Shown in pieces: positions 1 to 7,826 of a DNA stretch of 64,000 bases (the first letter of the stretch is position 1; each line of letters starts with the position of its first letter). Under the pieces are notes generated by a model. The model did not search any database. It saw nothing but the letters and a program-made list of their open reading frames with translations, and was not told the origin of the DNA. Position numbers and translations under genes: made by a program. This DNA comes from Desulfomonile tiedjei (lineage in GTDB: Bacteria; Desulfobacterota; Desulfomonilia; Desulfomonilales; Desulfomonilaceae): positions 186,001-250,000 of the forward strand of contig JACRDG010000048.1 of NCBI GenBank assembly GCA_016218715.1, written 5' to 3'.

Positions 1-30
1 GTTGCCCTTCTAAGAGCGGAGAAGTTTCCG

Positions 31-642
31 ATGAAAAGAACGATCGCAGGCCTGGCGGTCATTCTCGCAGCGGGATTCATGCTGACCGCGTCGAACGCTC
101 AAGACGATTTCCTTGCTCTGGGCAAAAGGTCGCTGAAGGGGAGCGACCAAGAGCTCAAAATAACCTCTGACAAGTTGAAACTCATGAGGAAGTCCGGCCT
201 GGTAGAGGGTGTTTATGACGGACACGTCAGGGTCAAACAGGGCGACGTGACCATGACCTGCGACCGGTTGGCCATCGTCTCTGTAGACAAGGACGATCAA
301 ACGACTCCGGAGTCTAAGAGAGGAATTATCCCTAACGATCGGAAGACGATTGAGGATATCAGGTCGATCACGGCGTCAGGGAACGTGAAGATCGTTCAGG
401 GTGACCGGGTCGCGGTAGCGGGGACCGCGCTGTTCGACAACGGGAAGCAGACCATTACCCTGACGGATGGGCCGAAACTGTGGCAGGGGACGAACCAGAT
501 TATCGGGGATGAGATCGTCATCTATCTGAAGGAAAATAGCGCCGAGGTGAAGACCAAGAAGGGCACCAAGATCGAGACGATCATCAACCCGGGACAGCAG
601 AACAAGGAGAGCGAAAAGCCATCGCCGGGCAAAGAGAACTAA
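31..642 (+). CDS. lptA: LptA/OstA-family periplasmic LPS transport protein
   Basis: This encodes 203 residues. An N-terminal signal peptide (basic MKR, hydrophobic core, cleavage near SNA-QDD at about residue 23) is followed by an OstA/LptA-like beta-rich region (about 35-160) and a polar Lys/Glu-rich tail. LptA bridges the periplasm, carrying lipopolysaccharide from the inner-membrane LptBFGC complex to LptD in the outer membrane. The identification rests on the fold-like pattern (ITSDKLKL, GNVKIVQGD, LTDGPKL) and on the order lptA-lptB-rpoN-hpf-ptsN, which is conserved in Proteobacteria. A TAA at 11-13 may end the upstream gene (lptC by synteny), but too little is visible to call it. It overlaps or abuts lptB, implying one transcript. 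Confidence 0.85.
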   Translation: MKRTIAGLAVILAAGFMLTASNAQDDFLALGKRSLKGSDQELKITSDKLKLMRKSGLVEGVYDGHVRVKQGDVTMTCDRLAIVSVDKDDQTTPESKRGIIPNDRKTIEDIRSITASGNVKIVQGDRVAVAGTALFDNGKQTITLTDGPKLWQGTNQIIGDEIVIYLKENSAEVKTKKGTKIETIINPGQQNKESEKPSPGKEN

Positions 643-692
643 GGGCTCGGGGCCTCGTTAAGGAATACGGAGGGAGGCGCGTACTCGACGAC

Positions 693-1352
693 GTGAGCCT
701 GCGTATTCTCTCAGGCCAGGTAGTGGGCCTATTGGGCCCCAACGGAGCGGGGAAGACCACGACCTTCTATATGATCACCGGCCTGGTGAGACCGGACCAG
801 GGCGAGATCTACCTGGACGATCAGGACATTTCGGCGCTTCCCGTGTACCTCAGAGCGCGCCTCGGGATCAACTACCTGCCCCAGGAGACGTCGGTTTTTC
901 GCAAGCTCACCGTGGCCGAGAATATCATGGCCATCCTGGAGGCGGTGGAACCGAGCAAGAAACGGCGATCTGAGAGACTCGATCGTCTGCTCGCGGAATT
1001 GGACATTTCAGCACTGCGCGATCAACGTGCCGACAGTTTGTCCGGAGGGCAAAAGAGACGCCTCGAGATCACCCGTGCACTGGTGACCGAACCGGACTTC
1101 ATCCTCCTGGACGAACCTTTTGCCGGACTCGATCCGATCGTGGTGCTGGAAATCCAGAAGATCATCACCAAACTCAAGAATGACGGAATCGGCGTGGTGA
1201 TTACCGATCACAACACTAGAGAGACAATGGGTGTTTGTGATATTATTTACCTGTTAGACAAAGGACGAATTCTGGAACAAGGTGACCCACGCACCATCGC
1301 GGCAAGCGAACGCGCCCGAGAGGTCTATCTGGGCAAACAATTCAGCATGTGA
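693..1352 (+). CDS. lptB: LptB, ATP-binding subunit of the LPS export ABC transporter
   Basis: From the first conventional start (GTG 693) this is 219 residues. Walker A is GPNGAGKTT, the signature is LSGGQKRRLEI, Walker B is FILLDEPFAGLDP and the H-loop is ITDHN. It powers LPS extraction from the inner membrane with LptF/LptG. The frame continues upstream with clear family sequence (LRARGLVKEYGGRRVLDD), so the true N-terminus should lie about 20 residues earlier. No ATG, GTG, TTG or CTG occurs in this frame between the stop at 537 and 693. An ATC at 621, 11 nt after AAGGAG (604-609), is the only plausible alternative start. If used, it would overlap the end of lptA. The annotated start is therefore conservative. 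Confidence 0.93.
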   Translation: MSLRILSGQVVGLLGPNGAGKTTTFYMITGLVRPDQGEIYLDDQDISALPVYLRARLGINYLPQETSVFRKLTVAENIMAILEAVEPSKKRRSERLDRLLAELDISALRDQRADSLSGGQKRRLEITRALVTEPDFILLDEPFAGLDPIVVLEIQKIITKLKNDGIGVVITDHNTRETMGVCDIIYLLDKGRILEQGDPRTIAASERAREVYLGKQFSM

Positions 1353-1365
1353 CCATGAGTGACTG

Positions 1366-2796
1366 ATGGCTCTTGAGATAAGACAACAGTTGCGTCAGGC
1401 CCAAGTGCCGATTATGACGCCGCAGCTTCAGCAGGCAATTAAGCTGTTGCAGTGCAACCACATCGAAGTGATGCAGGCGCTGGAACAGGAGCTCAAGGAA
1501 AACCCCATCCTCGAGGTGGCTGCCTTCGACGAAAGCCTCTCGGAACAGGAAAACGACAGCCGGAGCGACCTGAAGTCACTGGAAGAGAATGCCGAGGAAG
1601 TGCCGCAGCCTGAGCGCGAAGTCATCGATCCCGACTGGGAAAGCTACCTGGAGAGTTACGGCGGGGATCGTGGGACCGGCCAGAAGGATAGCTCCGCACA
1701 GCGACCGCTCGAGAACATGGCCTCGTACAGTGAGACCCTCTTTCACAGTCTCGTGCGACAGCTCCAGTTGAGCCCCATTGAGCGTGACGACCGTCGGATC
1801 GCCCTCCAACTCATTGGTAACGTGGACGAGCACGGCTATCTGGACATTGACCTGCAGACGGTGGCCGTCTCGTTGGGAGTCGAGCTGGAGCGCGTCGAGC
1901 GCGTGTTGACCGAGGTGCAGAAATTCGATCCGACCGGTATCGCAGCCCGAAACCTGAGAGAGTGCCTGCTCCTGCAGGCTCGAGTCCTCGAAGAGCCGTC
2001 CCCGTTGGCAGTCCAAATTCTCGAAGAAGCATTCGAGCAGTTCAAAAAGGGGAGGTTGGACCAGGTCGCGAGAAAACTCAAGGTCTCCCTTGAAGACATC
2101 AAGCAGGCCTCCAAGGTGATATGCTCGCTCAATCCCAAGCCCGGCAGTTCGTTCCATGAGACCGATACGATCTATGTGGTGCCGGACATTTACGTGATCA
2201 AAGTTGGGAACGACTACTCGGTGGTACTCAACGACGATGGAGTGCCGAGGCTGAGGATCAGCCCGTTTTATCAGAGAGAACTTCATTCCGGGATGGCCTC
2301 TCCCGCGGCCAGGGATTATATTCAAGAGAAGATGAGGGCCGCAGCCTGGCTGATCAAGAGTATTCATCAGCGGCAGAGGACCATCTACAAAGTGACGCAG
2401 TCGATCATCAAATTTCAGAAGGAATTCTTCGACAAGGGGATCGACTATCTGAGACCTTTGATCCTCAGAGACGTGGCCAACGACGTGGAAATGCACGAAT
2501 CCACCATAAGCCGCGTTACGACGAACAAGTACGTTCATACACCCCGCGGGATTTTCGAGCTGAAGTACTTTTTCAACTCGGGAATTCGCCATGGGAATGA
2601 TTCCATCGCGTCGGAGTCCGTGAAGAATCAAATCTTGCGGATCGTCAAGGGCGAGAATCGCGACAAGCCGGCCAGCGATAAGCAAATCGCCGATGAGTTG
2701 GCGAGATATCATATACATATCGCCCGGAGGACGGTGGCGAAGTATCGAGAGCTTCTCGGTATTCCTCCTTCGAGCGAGAGAAGGCAAAAGTTCTGA
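1366..2796 (+). CDS. rpoN: RNA polymerase sigma-54 factor RpoN
   Basis: This 476-residue protein has the usual sigma-54 length. It carries the Gln/Leu-rich region I (QQLRQAQVPIMTPQLQQAIKLLQ-like start), an acidic linker (about 50-100), the core-binding and DNA-binding regions, and the family-defining RpoN box ARRTVAKYRE at about 453-462. Sigma-54 directs RNA polymerase to -24/-12 promoters and needs AAA+ activators to open them. It lies 13 nt after lptB and upstream of hpf and ptsN, the classical neighbourhood. I found no convincing -24/-12 promoter in the window by eye. Confidence 0.97.
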   Translation: MALEIRQQLRQAQVPIMTPQLQQAIKLLQCNHIEVMQALEQELKENPILEVAAFDESLSEQENDSRSDLKSLEENAEEVPQPEREVIDPDWESYLESYGGDRGTGQKDSSAQRPLENMASYSETLFHSLVRQLQLSPIERDDRRIALQLIGNVDEHGYLDIDLQTVAVSLGVELERVERVLTEVQKFDPTGIAARNLRECLLLQARVLEEPSPLAVQILEEAFEQFKKGRLDQVARKLKVSLEDIKQASKVICSLNPKPGSSFHETDTIYVVPDIYVIKVGNDYSVVLNDDGVPRLRISPFYQRELHSGMASPAARDYIQEKMRAAAWLIKSIHQRQRTIYKVTQSIIKFQKEFFDKGIDYLRPLILRDVANDVEMHESTISRVTTNKYVHTPRGIFELKYFFNSGIRHGNDSIASESVKNQILRIVKGENRDKPASDKQIADELARYHIHIARRTVAKYRELLGIPPSSERRQKF

Positions 2797-2838
2797 TTTC
2801 TAGGGTTTCTGGCCGAGATCCTTAGGGAGGTAGTTGTT

Positions 2839-3381
2839 ATGCAACTTGCTGTAACATTTAGACACATGGAGCCGTCGGAGGCGTTAAAAACCTATGTTCA
2901 CGATAGAACAGGCAAACTGACCAAGTACATCGACAAGCCTCTGGAAAGCCAGGTGACGCTTTCCGTGGAGAAGTTCCGACAGATCGCCGATGTGGTAATC
3001 AATACGAACGGTATTCGCATCGCCGGGCAAGAATCGCACGAAGACATGTACGCAGCTATCGATCTGGTCATGGACAAGATCGAGCGGCAGGTTAAGAAGT
3101 ACCGCGAGAAGATCAGAAAACACAAACCGACCCCCGGGAAAGAACTCACGTGGCGCAGGGACATTTACCATCAGGAGAGTTTCGATGAGGATCGTGAGCC
3201 CATCGTGGTAAAGACGGAAAGCTACTTTGTCAAGCCCATGTCCGTCGATGAGGCGGCCATGCAGATGGACCTGTCTCAGCAAGACTTCTTGGTGTTCAAC
3301 AACGCCTCGACACAATCGATCAATGTGCTCTACCGGAGGAAAGACGGTAATTACGGGCTCATAGTCCCGCAGGGGGCCTAA
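2839..3381 (+). CDS. hpf: Ribosome hibernation-promoting factor, long form (HPF/RaiA)
   Basis: This 180-residue protein has an N-terminal S30AE domain (about 1-100, starting MQLAVTFRHMEPSEALKTYV) and a C-terminal dimerisation domain (about 120-180, with VKTESYFVKPMSVDEAAMQM). This is the long-HPF layout that dimerises 70S ribosomes directly into inactive 100S particles. A strong Shine-Dalgarno sequence (AGGGAGG, about 2824) precedes the ATG. The place between rpoN and ptsN is the conserved one. The family is cytoplasmic, acts during starvation or stationary phase and protects idle ribosomes. Confidence 0.93.
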   Translation: MQLAVTFRHMEPSEALKTYVHDRTGKLTKYIDKPLESQVTLSVEKFRQIADVVINTNGIRIAGQESHEDMYAAIDLVMDKIERQVKKYREKIRKHKPTPGKELTWRRDIYHQESFDEDREPIVVKTESYFVKPMSVDEAAMQMDLSQQDFLVFNNASTQSINVLYRRKDGNYGLIVPQGA

Positions 3382-3453
3382 GGGAAGGGAAAATCACATA
3401 GCTCCCGGTGCTGCGGCTCGCTGGAGCGCAGCTCAGGACTAAACCATATTGAC

Positions 3454-3487
3454 GCCCGCGCTGGAACGAGAGATCGTCTGCGCGGGC
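3454..3487 (+). terminator. Hairpin between hpf and ptsN
   Basis: An 8-bp perfect stem (GCCCGCGC 3454-3461 with GCGCGGGC 3480-3487) encloses an 18-nt loop and is followed by the moderately T-rich CACATTTTATG. It could attenuate transcription into ptsN or stabilise the upstream message. The T-run is weak, so a terminator role is tentative. Confidence 0.35.
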
Positions 3488-3577
3488 CACATTTTATGAG
3501 CGTGGTGTTTTTCTCGAAGCACACCGACTTCTTCGCATCGAGAAATTCGGACCGCGCCTGGAATAGAGTGCTTTTGG

Positions 3578-4042
3578 ATGAGGATTCTCGATTTCCTCCG
3601 CTCAGACGGAATCATTTGCCCCCTGCAGGCGTCTTCCAAGGAAGAGGTTCTCGTCGAACTCGTCGAACCGATTGCCCGGACGCACCCGCATCTCGATCAA
3701 CCCGAATTGGTGAGAACCCTCCTCGACCGAGAGAAGCTCGGCAGCACCGGCATCGGTGGAGGCATTGCGATCCCTCACGGTAAAGTGGAAGGGTTGAAGG
3801 AGCTTGTTGCAAGCTTCGGCAAGAGTTCCAGCGGGATAAACTTCAATTCCATGGACGGCAAACCGGCGCACATCTTCTTCCTGCTGGTCGCTCCCAAGAA
3901 CTCGGCGAGCGACCACCTGAAAGCCTTGGCGCGCATCTCAAGACTCCTGAAGGATCCGCTCTTGCTCAACAGTTTGCAGAAGGCGGACTCGGCGAAGGAG
4001 ATCTTTCGCCTGCTCGAAGACTACGATCTGCGAGTCCCGTAG
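3578..4042 (+). CDS. ptsN: PTS IIA-like nitrogen regulatory protein PtsN
   Basis: This 154-residue protein is a single EIIA (fructose/mannitol type) domain. The phosphorylatable histidine is H67 in the motif GGGIAIPHGKV. PtsN normally receives phosphate from a PTS phosphorelay (PtsP/PtsO) and regulates nitrogen, potassium and stress responses rather than importing sugar. The upstream gap of about 200 nt holds a hairpin, so it may have its own promoter. It converges on hisH, with a family A palindromic repeat between them. No sugar-transporting PTS components are visible nearby. Confidence 0.88.
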   Translation: MRILDFLRSDGIICPLQASSKEEVLVELVEPIARTHPHLDQPELVRTLLDREKLGSTGIGGGIAIPHGKVEGLKELVASFGKSSSGINFNSMDGKPAHIFFLLVAPKNSASDHLKALARISRLLKDPLLLNSLQKADSAKEIFRLLEDYDLRVP

Positions 4043-4063
4043 CCCGACGGTCGCATGCATCCA

Positions 4064-4153
4064 ATACCAAGTCGCATGCAAGAGAGTAATCTGGGGAGAA
4101 CCTCTTTAAAAAAAAGTTCCCCCCAAATTAATCTTTGGATTGAACCTCGGTAT
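4064..4153. repeat. Family A palindromic repeat, copy 1
   Basis: An imperfect palindrome of about 90 bp lies between the convergent ptsN and hisH. Its outer arms are ATACCAAGTCGCATGC / GATTGAACCTCGGTAT and its inner arms are CTGGGGAGAAC / AAGTTCCCCCCA. The far end overlaps the hisH stop codon, read as TGATACC on the minus strand. It is also a plausible bidirectional terminator. Confidence 0.75.
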
Positions 4154-4758
4154 CAGAGCTTGGCGAAGTTGGAGAGGATCTTCAGCCCGTTCTCCTGGCT
4201 TTTCTCCGGGTGGAACTGGACCGCAAATACGTTTCCCCTGGCCACCGCGCAGGTGAACCGAATACCGTACTCGCTCTCCGCCGCGATATCCGCAGGCTCG
4301 TCCGGCACGACGTAGTACGAGTGGACGAAGTAGAAGAACGAACCGTCCTCGATACCTCGGAAAATCGGCACGTCCTCGCTGAAGGAAACGTTGTTCCATC
4401 CCATGTGGGGGATCTTCAGCCCCATATTCCTGTCGAAGGCTTTCACTTTTCCTGGAATAATCTTCAACCCCGCGTGCGCGCCGAATTCTTCCGATTCGTC
4501 AAAGAGCAGTTGCAGTCCGAGACAGATCCCGAGGAAGGGCCGGCCGGATCGGATGAACTCGATGACCGGTTCCGCCAGATTCAACCGGCCGAGGTTTCTC
4601 ATGCATTCCGGAAACGCGCCGACACCCGGAAGGACTAGTCGCGACGCCGTTCGTACCGCTTCAGGGTCGCGTGAGACGACCGCGGGACAGCCCACCTTCT
4701 CGAATCCTTTTTGGACACTGCGCAGGTTGCCCATTCCGTAATCAACTACTACTACCAT
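4153..4758 (-). CDS. hisH: Imidazole glycerol phosphate synthase, glutaminase subunit HisH
   Basis: This 201-residue class I glutamine amidotransferase has its nucleophilic cysteine C79 in FLGICLGLQ and the catalytic His/Glu in QFHPEKS (H183, E185). HisH supplies ammonia to HisF for ring closure of PRFAR to IGP and AICAR in histidine biosynthesis. Length and motifs are complete. It is the last gene of the minus-strand group murA-hisB-hisH, and HisF is not in the window. A family A repeat separates it from hisB, and another begins at its stop codon. Confidence 0.95.
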   Translation of the reverse strand: MVVVVDYGMGNLRSVQKGFEKVGCPAVVSRDPEAVRTASRLVLPGVGAFPECMRNLGRLNLAEPVIEFIRSGRPFLGICLGLQLLFDESEEFGAHAGLKIIPGKVKAFDRNMGLKIPHMGWNNVSFSEDVPIFRGIEDGSFFYFVHSYYVVPDEPADIAAESEYGIRFTCAVARGNVFAVQFHPEKSQENGLKILSNFAKL

Positions 4759-4792
4759 TCAAACCTCTGCCCCAGGCCCGCATTGGGGTGTT

Positions 4793-4885
4793 ATGCCGAT
4801 TCGCATTCCAAGGAGTTATTCCGGGGGGAACTTCTTTGTGTAAAGAAGGTCCCCCCAGATTACTTCTCTGAATGCGAATCGGTAT
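4793..4885. repeat. Family A palindromic repeat, copy 2
   Basis: A near-perfect palindrome of about 93 bp lies between hisB and hisH on the same strand. Its outer arms are ATGCCGATTCGCATTC / GAATGCGAATCGGTAT and its inner arms are GGGGGGAACTTCTTT / AAAGAAGGTCCCCCC around a 4-nt loop. It reaches the first base of the hisB TAA stop codon. Confidence 0.8.
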
Positions 4886-5472
4886 TATTCCAGAATTCCT
4901 TTGGTGGAAGGAATGCCTCTGACCCGGGAATCACGTTCCACAGCCTGCCGCAACGCTCTTCCCAGAGCCTTGAAGATCGCCTCGGCCGCGTGGTGCGGAT
5001 TCTCCGCCGTGTGAACGGAAACGTGTAGCGTGACGCCGCCGCGATCCGCGAGCCCGTGGAGAAACACGGGGACCAGGTCCAAGGCGAAATCGCCAGCACT
5101 CCGCCCTTCGAGCGGGTTGGAATAGACCAGGAACGGGCGGCCCGAAAGATCCACTGTTACGGACGCCAGGGCTTCATCCATCGGCACCATGGCGAACCCG
5201 TAGCGGCGAATCCCGTGCTTGTCCGCCAGGGCCCGGCGGATCGCCTCCCCCGCGCACAGCCCCACATCCTCGACCGTGTGGTGATAGTCCACGTGCACGT
5301 CGCCCTGCGCGGAGATATCGAGGTCGAACAAACCGTGCTTGGACACATGGCTCAACATGTGGTCGAAGAAACCGATCCCGGTGGCTATCGAGCCTTTGCC
5401 GCTGCCATCGAGATTCAAAACGATCCGGATATCGGTTTCCTGGGTCTTGCGGGTCACTTCTGCGCTTCTCAT
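4885..5472 (-). CDS. hisB: Imidazoleglycerol-phosphate dehydratase HisB
   Basis: This 195-residue protein has the normal length of monofunctional IGP dehydratase. Metal-binding motifs of the family are present: FFDHMLSH, DVHVDYHHTVEDVG and HHAAEAIFKALGR near the C-terminus. It catalyses dehydration of IGP to imidazole-acetol phosphate. The frame stays open to 5667, but that extension is the translation of repeat family B, so the ATG at 5472 (MRSAEVTRKTQ) is the right start. No phosphatase domain is fused. Confidence 0.93.
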   Translation of the reverse strand: MRSAEVTRKTQETDIRIVLNLDGSGKGSIATGIGFFDHMLSHVSKHGLFDLDISAQGDVHVDYHHTVEDVGLCAGEAIRRALADKHGIRRYGFAMVPMDEALASVTVDLSGRPFLVYSNPLEGRSAGDFALDLVPVFLHGLADRGGVTLHVSVHTAENPHHAAEAIFKALGRALRQAVERDSRVRGIPSTKGILE

Positions 5473-5507
5473 GCCGTCTCCACGCTCCCTCGATCCGGTG
5501 CGGCCTT

Positions 5508-5655
5508 CGTACTCCACTTCCCAAATACGGTAGCGTATTTCTGCAGGACACGGATGCCGTTTATCGCCGTTGCCTCGCTGGCAGTTCGGTGGGGCAGGCG
5601 TCCCGCCTGTCATTTCCTCATGGACGGGCAAGATGCCTGTCCGACCAGGCTTCCC
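5508..5655. repeat. Family B dispersed hairpin repeat, copy 1
   Basis: A diverged copy of the repeat, with GGCAGGCGTCCCGCCTGTC and GACGGGCAAGATGCCTGTCC halves (core 5588-5646), lies between murA and hisB. The left flank (GTACTCCACTTCCCAAATACG) matches the flank of the copy at 24.1 kb. Confidence 0.6.
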
Positions 5656-5688
5656 GAAATGTGTCACCGCATCTGCGCCATCGAGTGC

Positions 5689-6954
5689 TTAGAGGAGTTC
5701 GTCCTTTTCCCGTCTTATATCCGCGCCGAGGCGGACGAGTTTTTCTTCGATGCGCTCGTAGCCGCGATCCAGGTGATAGACCCTGTGGATTTCCGTGACC
5801 CCTTCCGCGGCCAAACCTGCCAATATAAGGCACGCGCTGGCGCGGAGATCGGTGGCCTGGACTTGGGCGCCCGACAACTTTTGCACACCCCTTACCGTCG
5901 CACTCCTTCCCGATATCCGGATGTCCGCGCCCATGCGGACCAGCTCCTGGACGTGCATGAAACGGTTCTCGAAGACGGTCTCCGTAATCGTGCACCGAGA
6001 GTCCGCGAGGGACACTAGAGCCATGTATTGAGCCTGAAAGTCGGTGGCAAACCCCGGATACGGATTCGTCTCCACATCACGGCTACGGATACGGCCATTG
6101 GACGTGACCCGGACTCGATCCTGACCGACCTCCACGTTCAACCCGGCTTCTTCCAGCTTTTCCAGCAGCGAGACCAGATGGCTTGTGTCGCAGCCCGTTA
6201 CCAGGACGTCGCCGCGCGTGATCGCCGCTGCGATCAGATGGGTCCCTGCTTCGATACGATCCGCAATGACCGTGTGAACCGCAGCATGCAAGGAATCCTT
6301 CCCCTCGATCACGATGGTGTCGTATGACTCCCGCTGAATCGCCGCTCCCATTGAATTGAGCAGGTCGATCACGCCATCGACTTCCGGTTCCATGGCGCAG
6401 TTGCGCAGAACGGTCGTCCCTTTGGCCAGCGACGCGGCCATGATGAGATTCTCGGTGCCGGTGACGGTGATCAGATCAAAGGTGAAATCGGTCCCCTTGA
6501 GTCGGTTGGCCCGGGCCTCGACATAACCGCTGCGCAGCTCGATTGCCGCGCCCATGGCTTCCAGCCCTTTCAGGTGCTGGTCGATGGGTCTGGCGCCGAT
6601 GGCACACCCGCCGGGAAGGCTGACGTTGGCAATGCCCGCACGCGCCATAAGCGGCCCGAGAACGAGCACCGACGCCCTCATCGTTTTAACCAGCTCGTAC
6701 GGAGCCGTATGATCGCTGATTTCACGGGCTCTGATGCGGACGGTTCCGGGGGTGAGGTCGTCGAGTTGGACTCCCAGTTGAATCAGAAGCTGTTTCGTGG
6801 TCCTAATGTCCCGCAGAGCCGGCACCCGATGGAGCGTCAATTCGTCTTCGGTGAGCAGAGCTGCGCACATCGCGGGCAATGCCGCGTTCTTGGCGCCGCT
6901 GACCGGGACCTCTCCCCTGAGGGGCGTGCCGCCTTTGATGACCATCTTTTCCAT
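5689..6954 (-). CDS. murA: UDP-N-acetylglucosamine 1-carboxyvinyltransferase MurA
   Basis: From the ATG at 6954 (MEKMVIKGG) this gives 421 residues, the typical MurA length; the frame is open to 7023 but the extra residues do not look like MurA. Substrate-binding K22 (SGAKNAALPAM) and the PEP/fosfomycin-reactive cysteine C117 in LPGGCAIGARPIDQHL are present. It transfers enolpyruvate to UDP-GlcNAc, the first committed step of peptidoglycan synthesis, in the cytoplasm. With Cys rather than Asp at this site the enzyme is predicted to be fosfomycin-sensitive. It leads the murA-hisB-hisH strand group. Confidence 0.96.
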   Translation of the reverse strand: MEKMVIKGGTPLRGEVPVSGAKNAALPAMCAALLTEDELTLHRVPALRDIRTTKQLLIQLGVQLDDLTPGTVRIRAREISDHTAPYELVKTMRASVLVLGPLMARAGIANVSLPGGCAIGARPIDQHLKGLEAMGAAIELRSGYVEARANRLKGTDFTFDLITVTGTENLIMAASLAKGTTVLRNCAMEPEVDGVIDLLNSMGAAIQRESYDTIVIEGKDSLHAAVHTVIADRIEAGTHLIAAAITRGDVLVTGCDTSHLVSLLEKLEEAGLNVEVGQDRVRVTSNGRIRSRDVETNPYPGFATDFQAQYMALVSLADSRCTITETVFENRFMHVQELVRMGADIRISGRSATVRGVQKLSGAQVQATDLRASACLILAGLAAEGVTEIHRVYHLDRGYERIEEKLVRLGADIRREKDELL

Positions 6955-7415
6955 CAAGGGATCATCCTCGCTGCTTGCGGGCAGAACCGAAAACTTGCTG
7001 AACCGCGGGTCGGACGGAAGCACCCCTCCGACGGCCGCCGGTAGCGCATGACTTGTCTCCGGGGGGTGTATACCACCTTAAGGCCGGTACTGCAAGAGAC
7101 GGCCCGGCCGCGCTCGCGTCAATCTTCTAGCGATTGATGACCACTTTGTGGTCAGAACGACCGGGAGGCAATTTTCGTGCCGAGAAACAGGATTGACGAT
7201 AGTCCCGGTATTCAGCACCGCCGCACGGGACATTACCGGTGGTGCGTCTCTTGCATGAAGATGGTACCACCCCTAACCCTGGTGCTTTATGCTTATGAAA
7301 TGCGAGCTCCCCGTTCCTCCACCGTGGTGGTGGCGGGTTCGGAGGTCTCGTATAGTTGTGTACGCTTCAAAATCGGAAGCGAATTTCAAACCAGGTGGTG
7401 AAAGGAGAACACTCT

Positions 7416-7700
7416 ATGACGAAACCTCAACTCGTCGCACGTATCGCGAAGAGCGCGGGCATAACGAGAAAGGCCGCTGCAGCGGTTCTCGCTGCGGTGA
7501 CTCGCGAGGTTCGAGAGGCATTGTCCGACGAAAAGGGCAAGATCAGGATTTCTGAGCTCGGCACCTTCAAGGTGATTGAACTGGCGCCGCGGCGAGGCGT
7601 CAATCCGCGCACCGGGCAGGAGATGACAATCCCGGCGATGAAACTTCCGAGGTTTTATCCTGCCAAGTCTCTCAAACACGCGGTTCAGGGGATGAAATAG
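7416..7700 (+). CDS. HU-family DNA-binding protein
   Basis: From the ATG at 7416, preceded by AAAGGAG, this is a 94-residue HU/IHF-type protein. It begins MTKPQLVARIAKSAGITRK (helical dimerisation part), then carries GKIRISELGTFKVIELAPRRGVNPRTG, which forms the beta-arm, including the conserved RxGxNPxTG (here RRGVNPRTG), and ends KLPRFYPAKSLKHAV. It bends and compacts DNA as a dimer. It is a single-gene unit closed by a clear terminator. HU and IHF subunits cannot be told apart with certainty. Confidence 0.9.
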   Translation: MTKPQLVARIAKSAGITRKAAAAVLAAVTREVREALSDEKGKIRISELGTFKVIELAPRRGVNPRTGQEMTIPAMKLPRFYPAKSLKHAVQGMK

Positions 7701-7741
7701 CAGTTGCTATGGATGACCGGTTGTGGAATAGTCCGTCATGT

Positions 7742-7783
7742 GGTGGAACAGCGCGATGGAATTCCACCGAATTTCTTTTTTTT
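7742..7783 (+). terminator. Rho-independent terminator after the HU gene
   Basis: A 7-bp stem, GGTGGAA (7742-7748) with TTCCACC (7762-7768), and a 13-nt loop are followed by CGAATTTC and an unbroken T-run to 7783. Confidence 0.75.
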
Positions 7784-7826
7784 GACAGCCCACTGAAGTG
7801 ACACCCGGACATGTCGGGAGGGAGGA

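Noticed and set aside
1576-2787. 403-residue open frame antisense to rpoN
   Set aside because: rpoN has intact family motifs on the plus strand; the antisense translation shows no domain pattern and is a high-GC shadow.
5056-6018. 320-residue plus-strand frame over hisB and murA
   Set aside because: Both minus-strand genes are certain, and part of the frame translates the family B repeat.
7177-7401. 74-residue ORF before the HU gene
   Set aside because: No ribosome site, no protein-like pattern, and it overlaps the HU promoter region.
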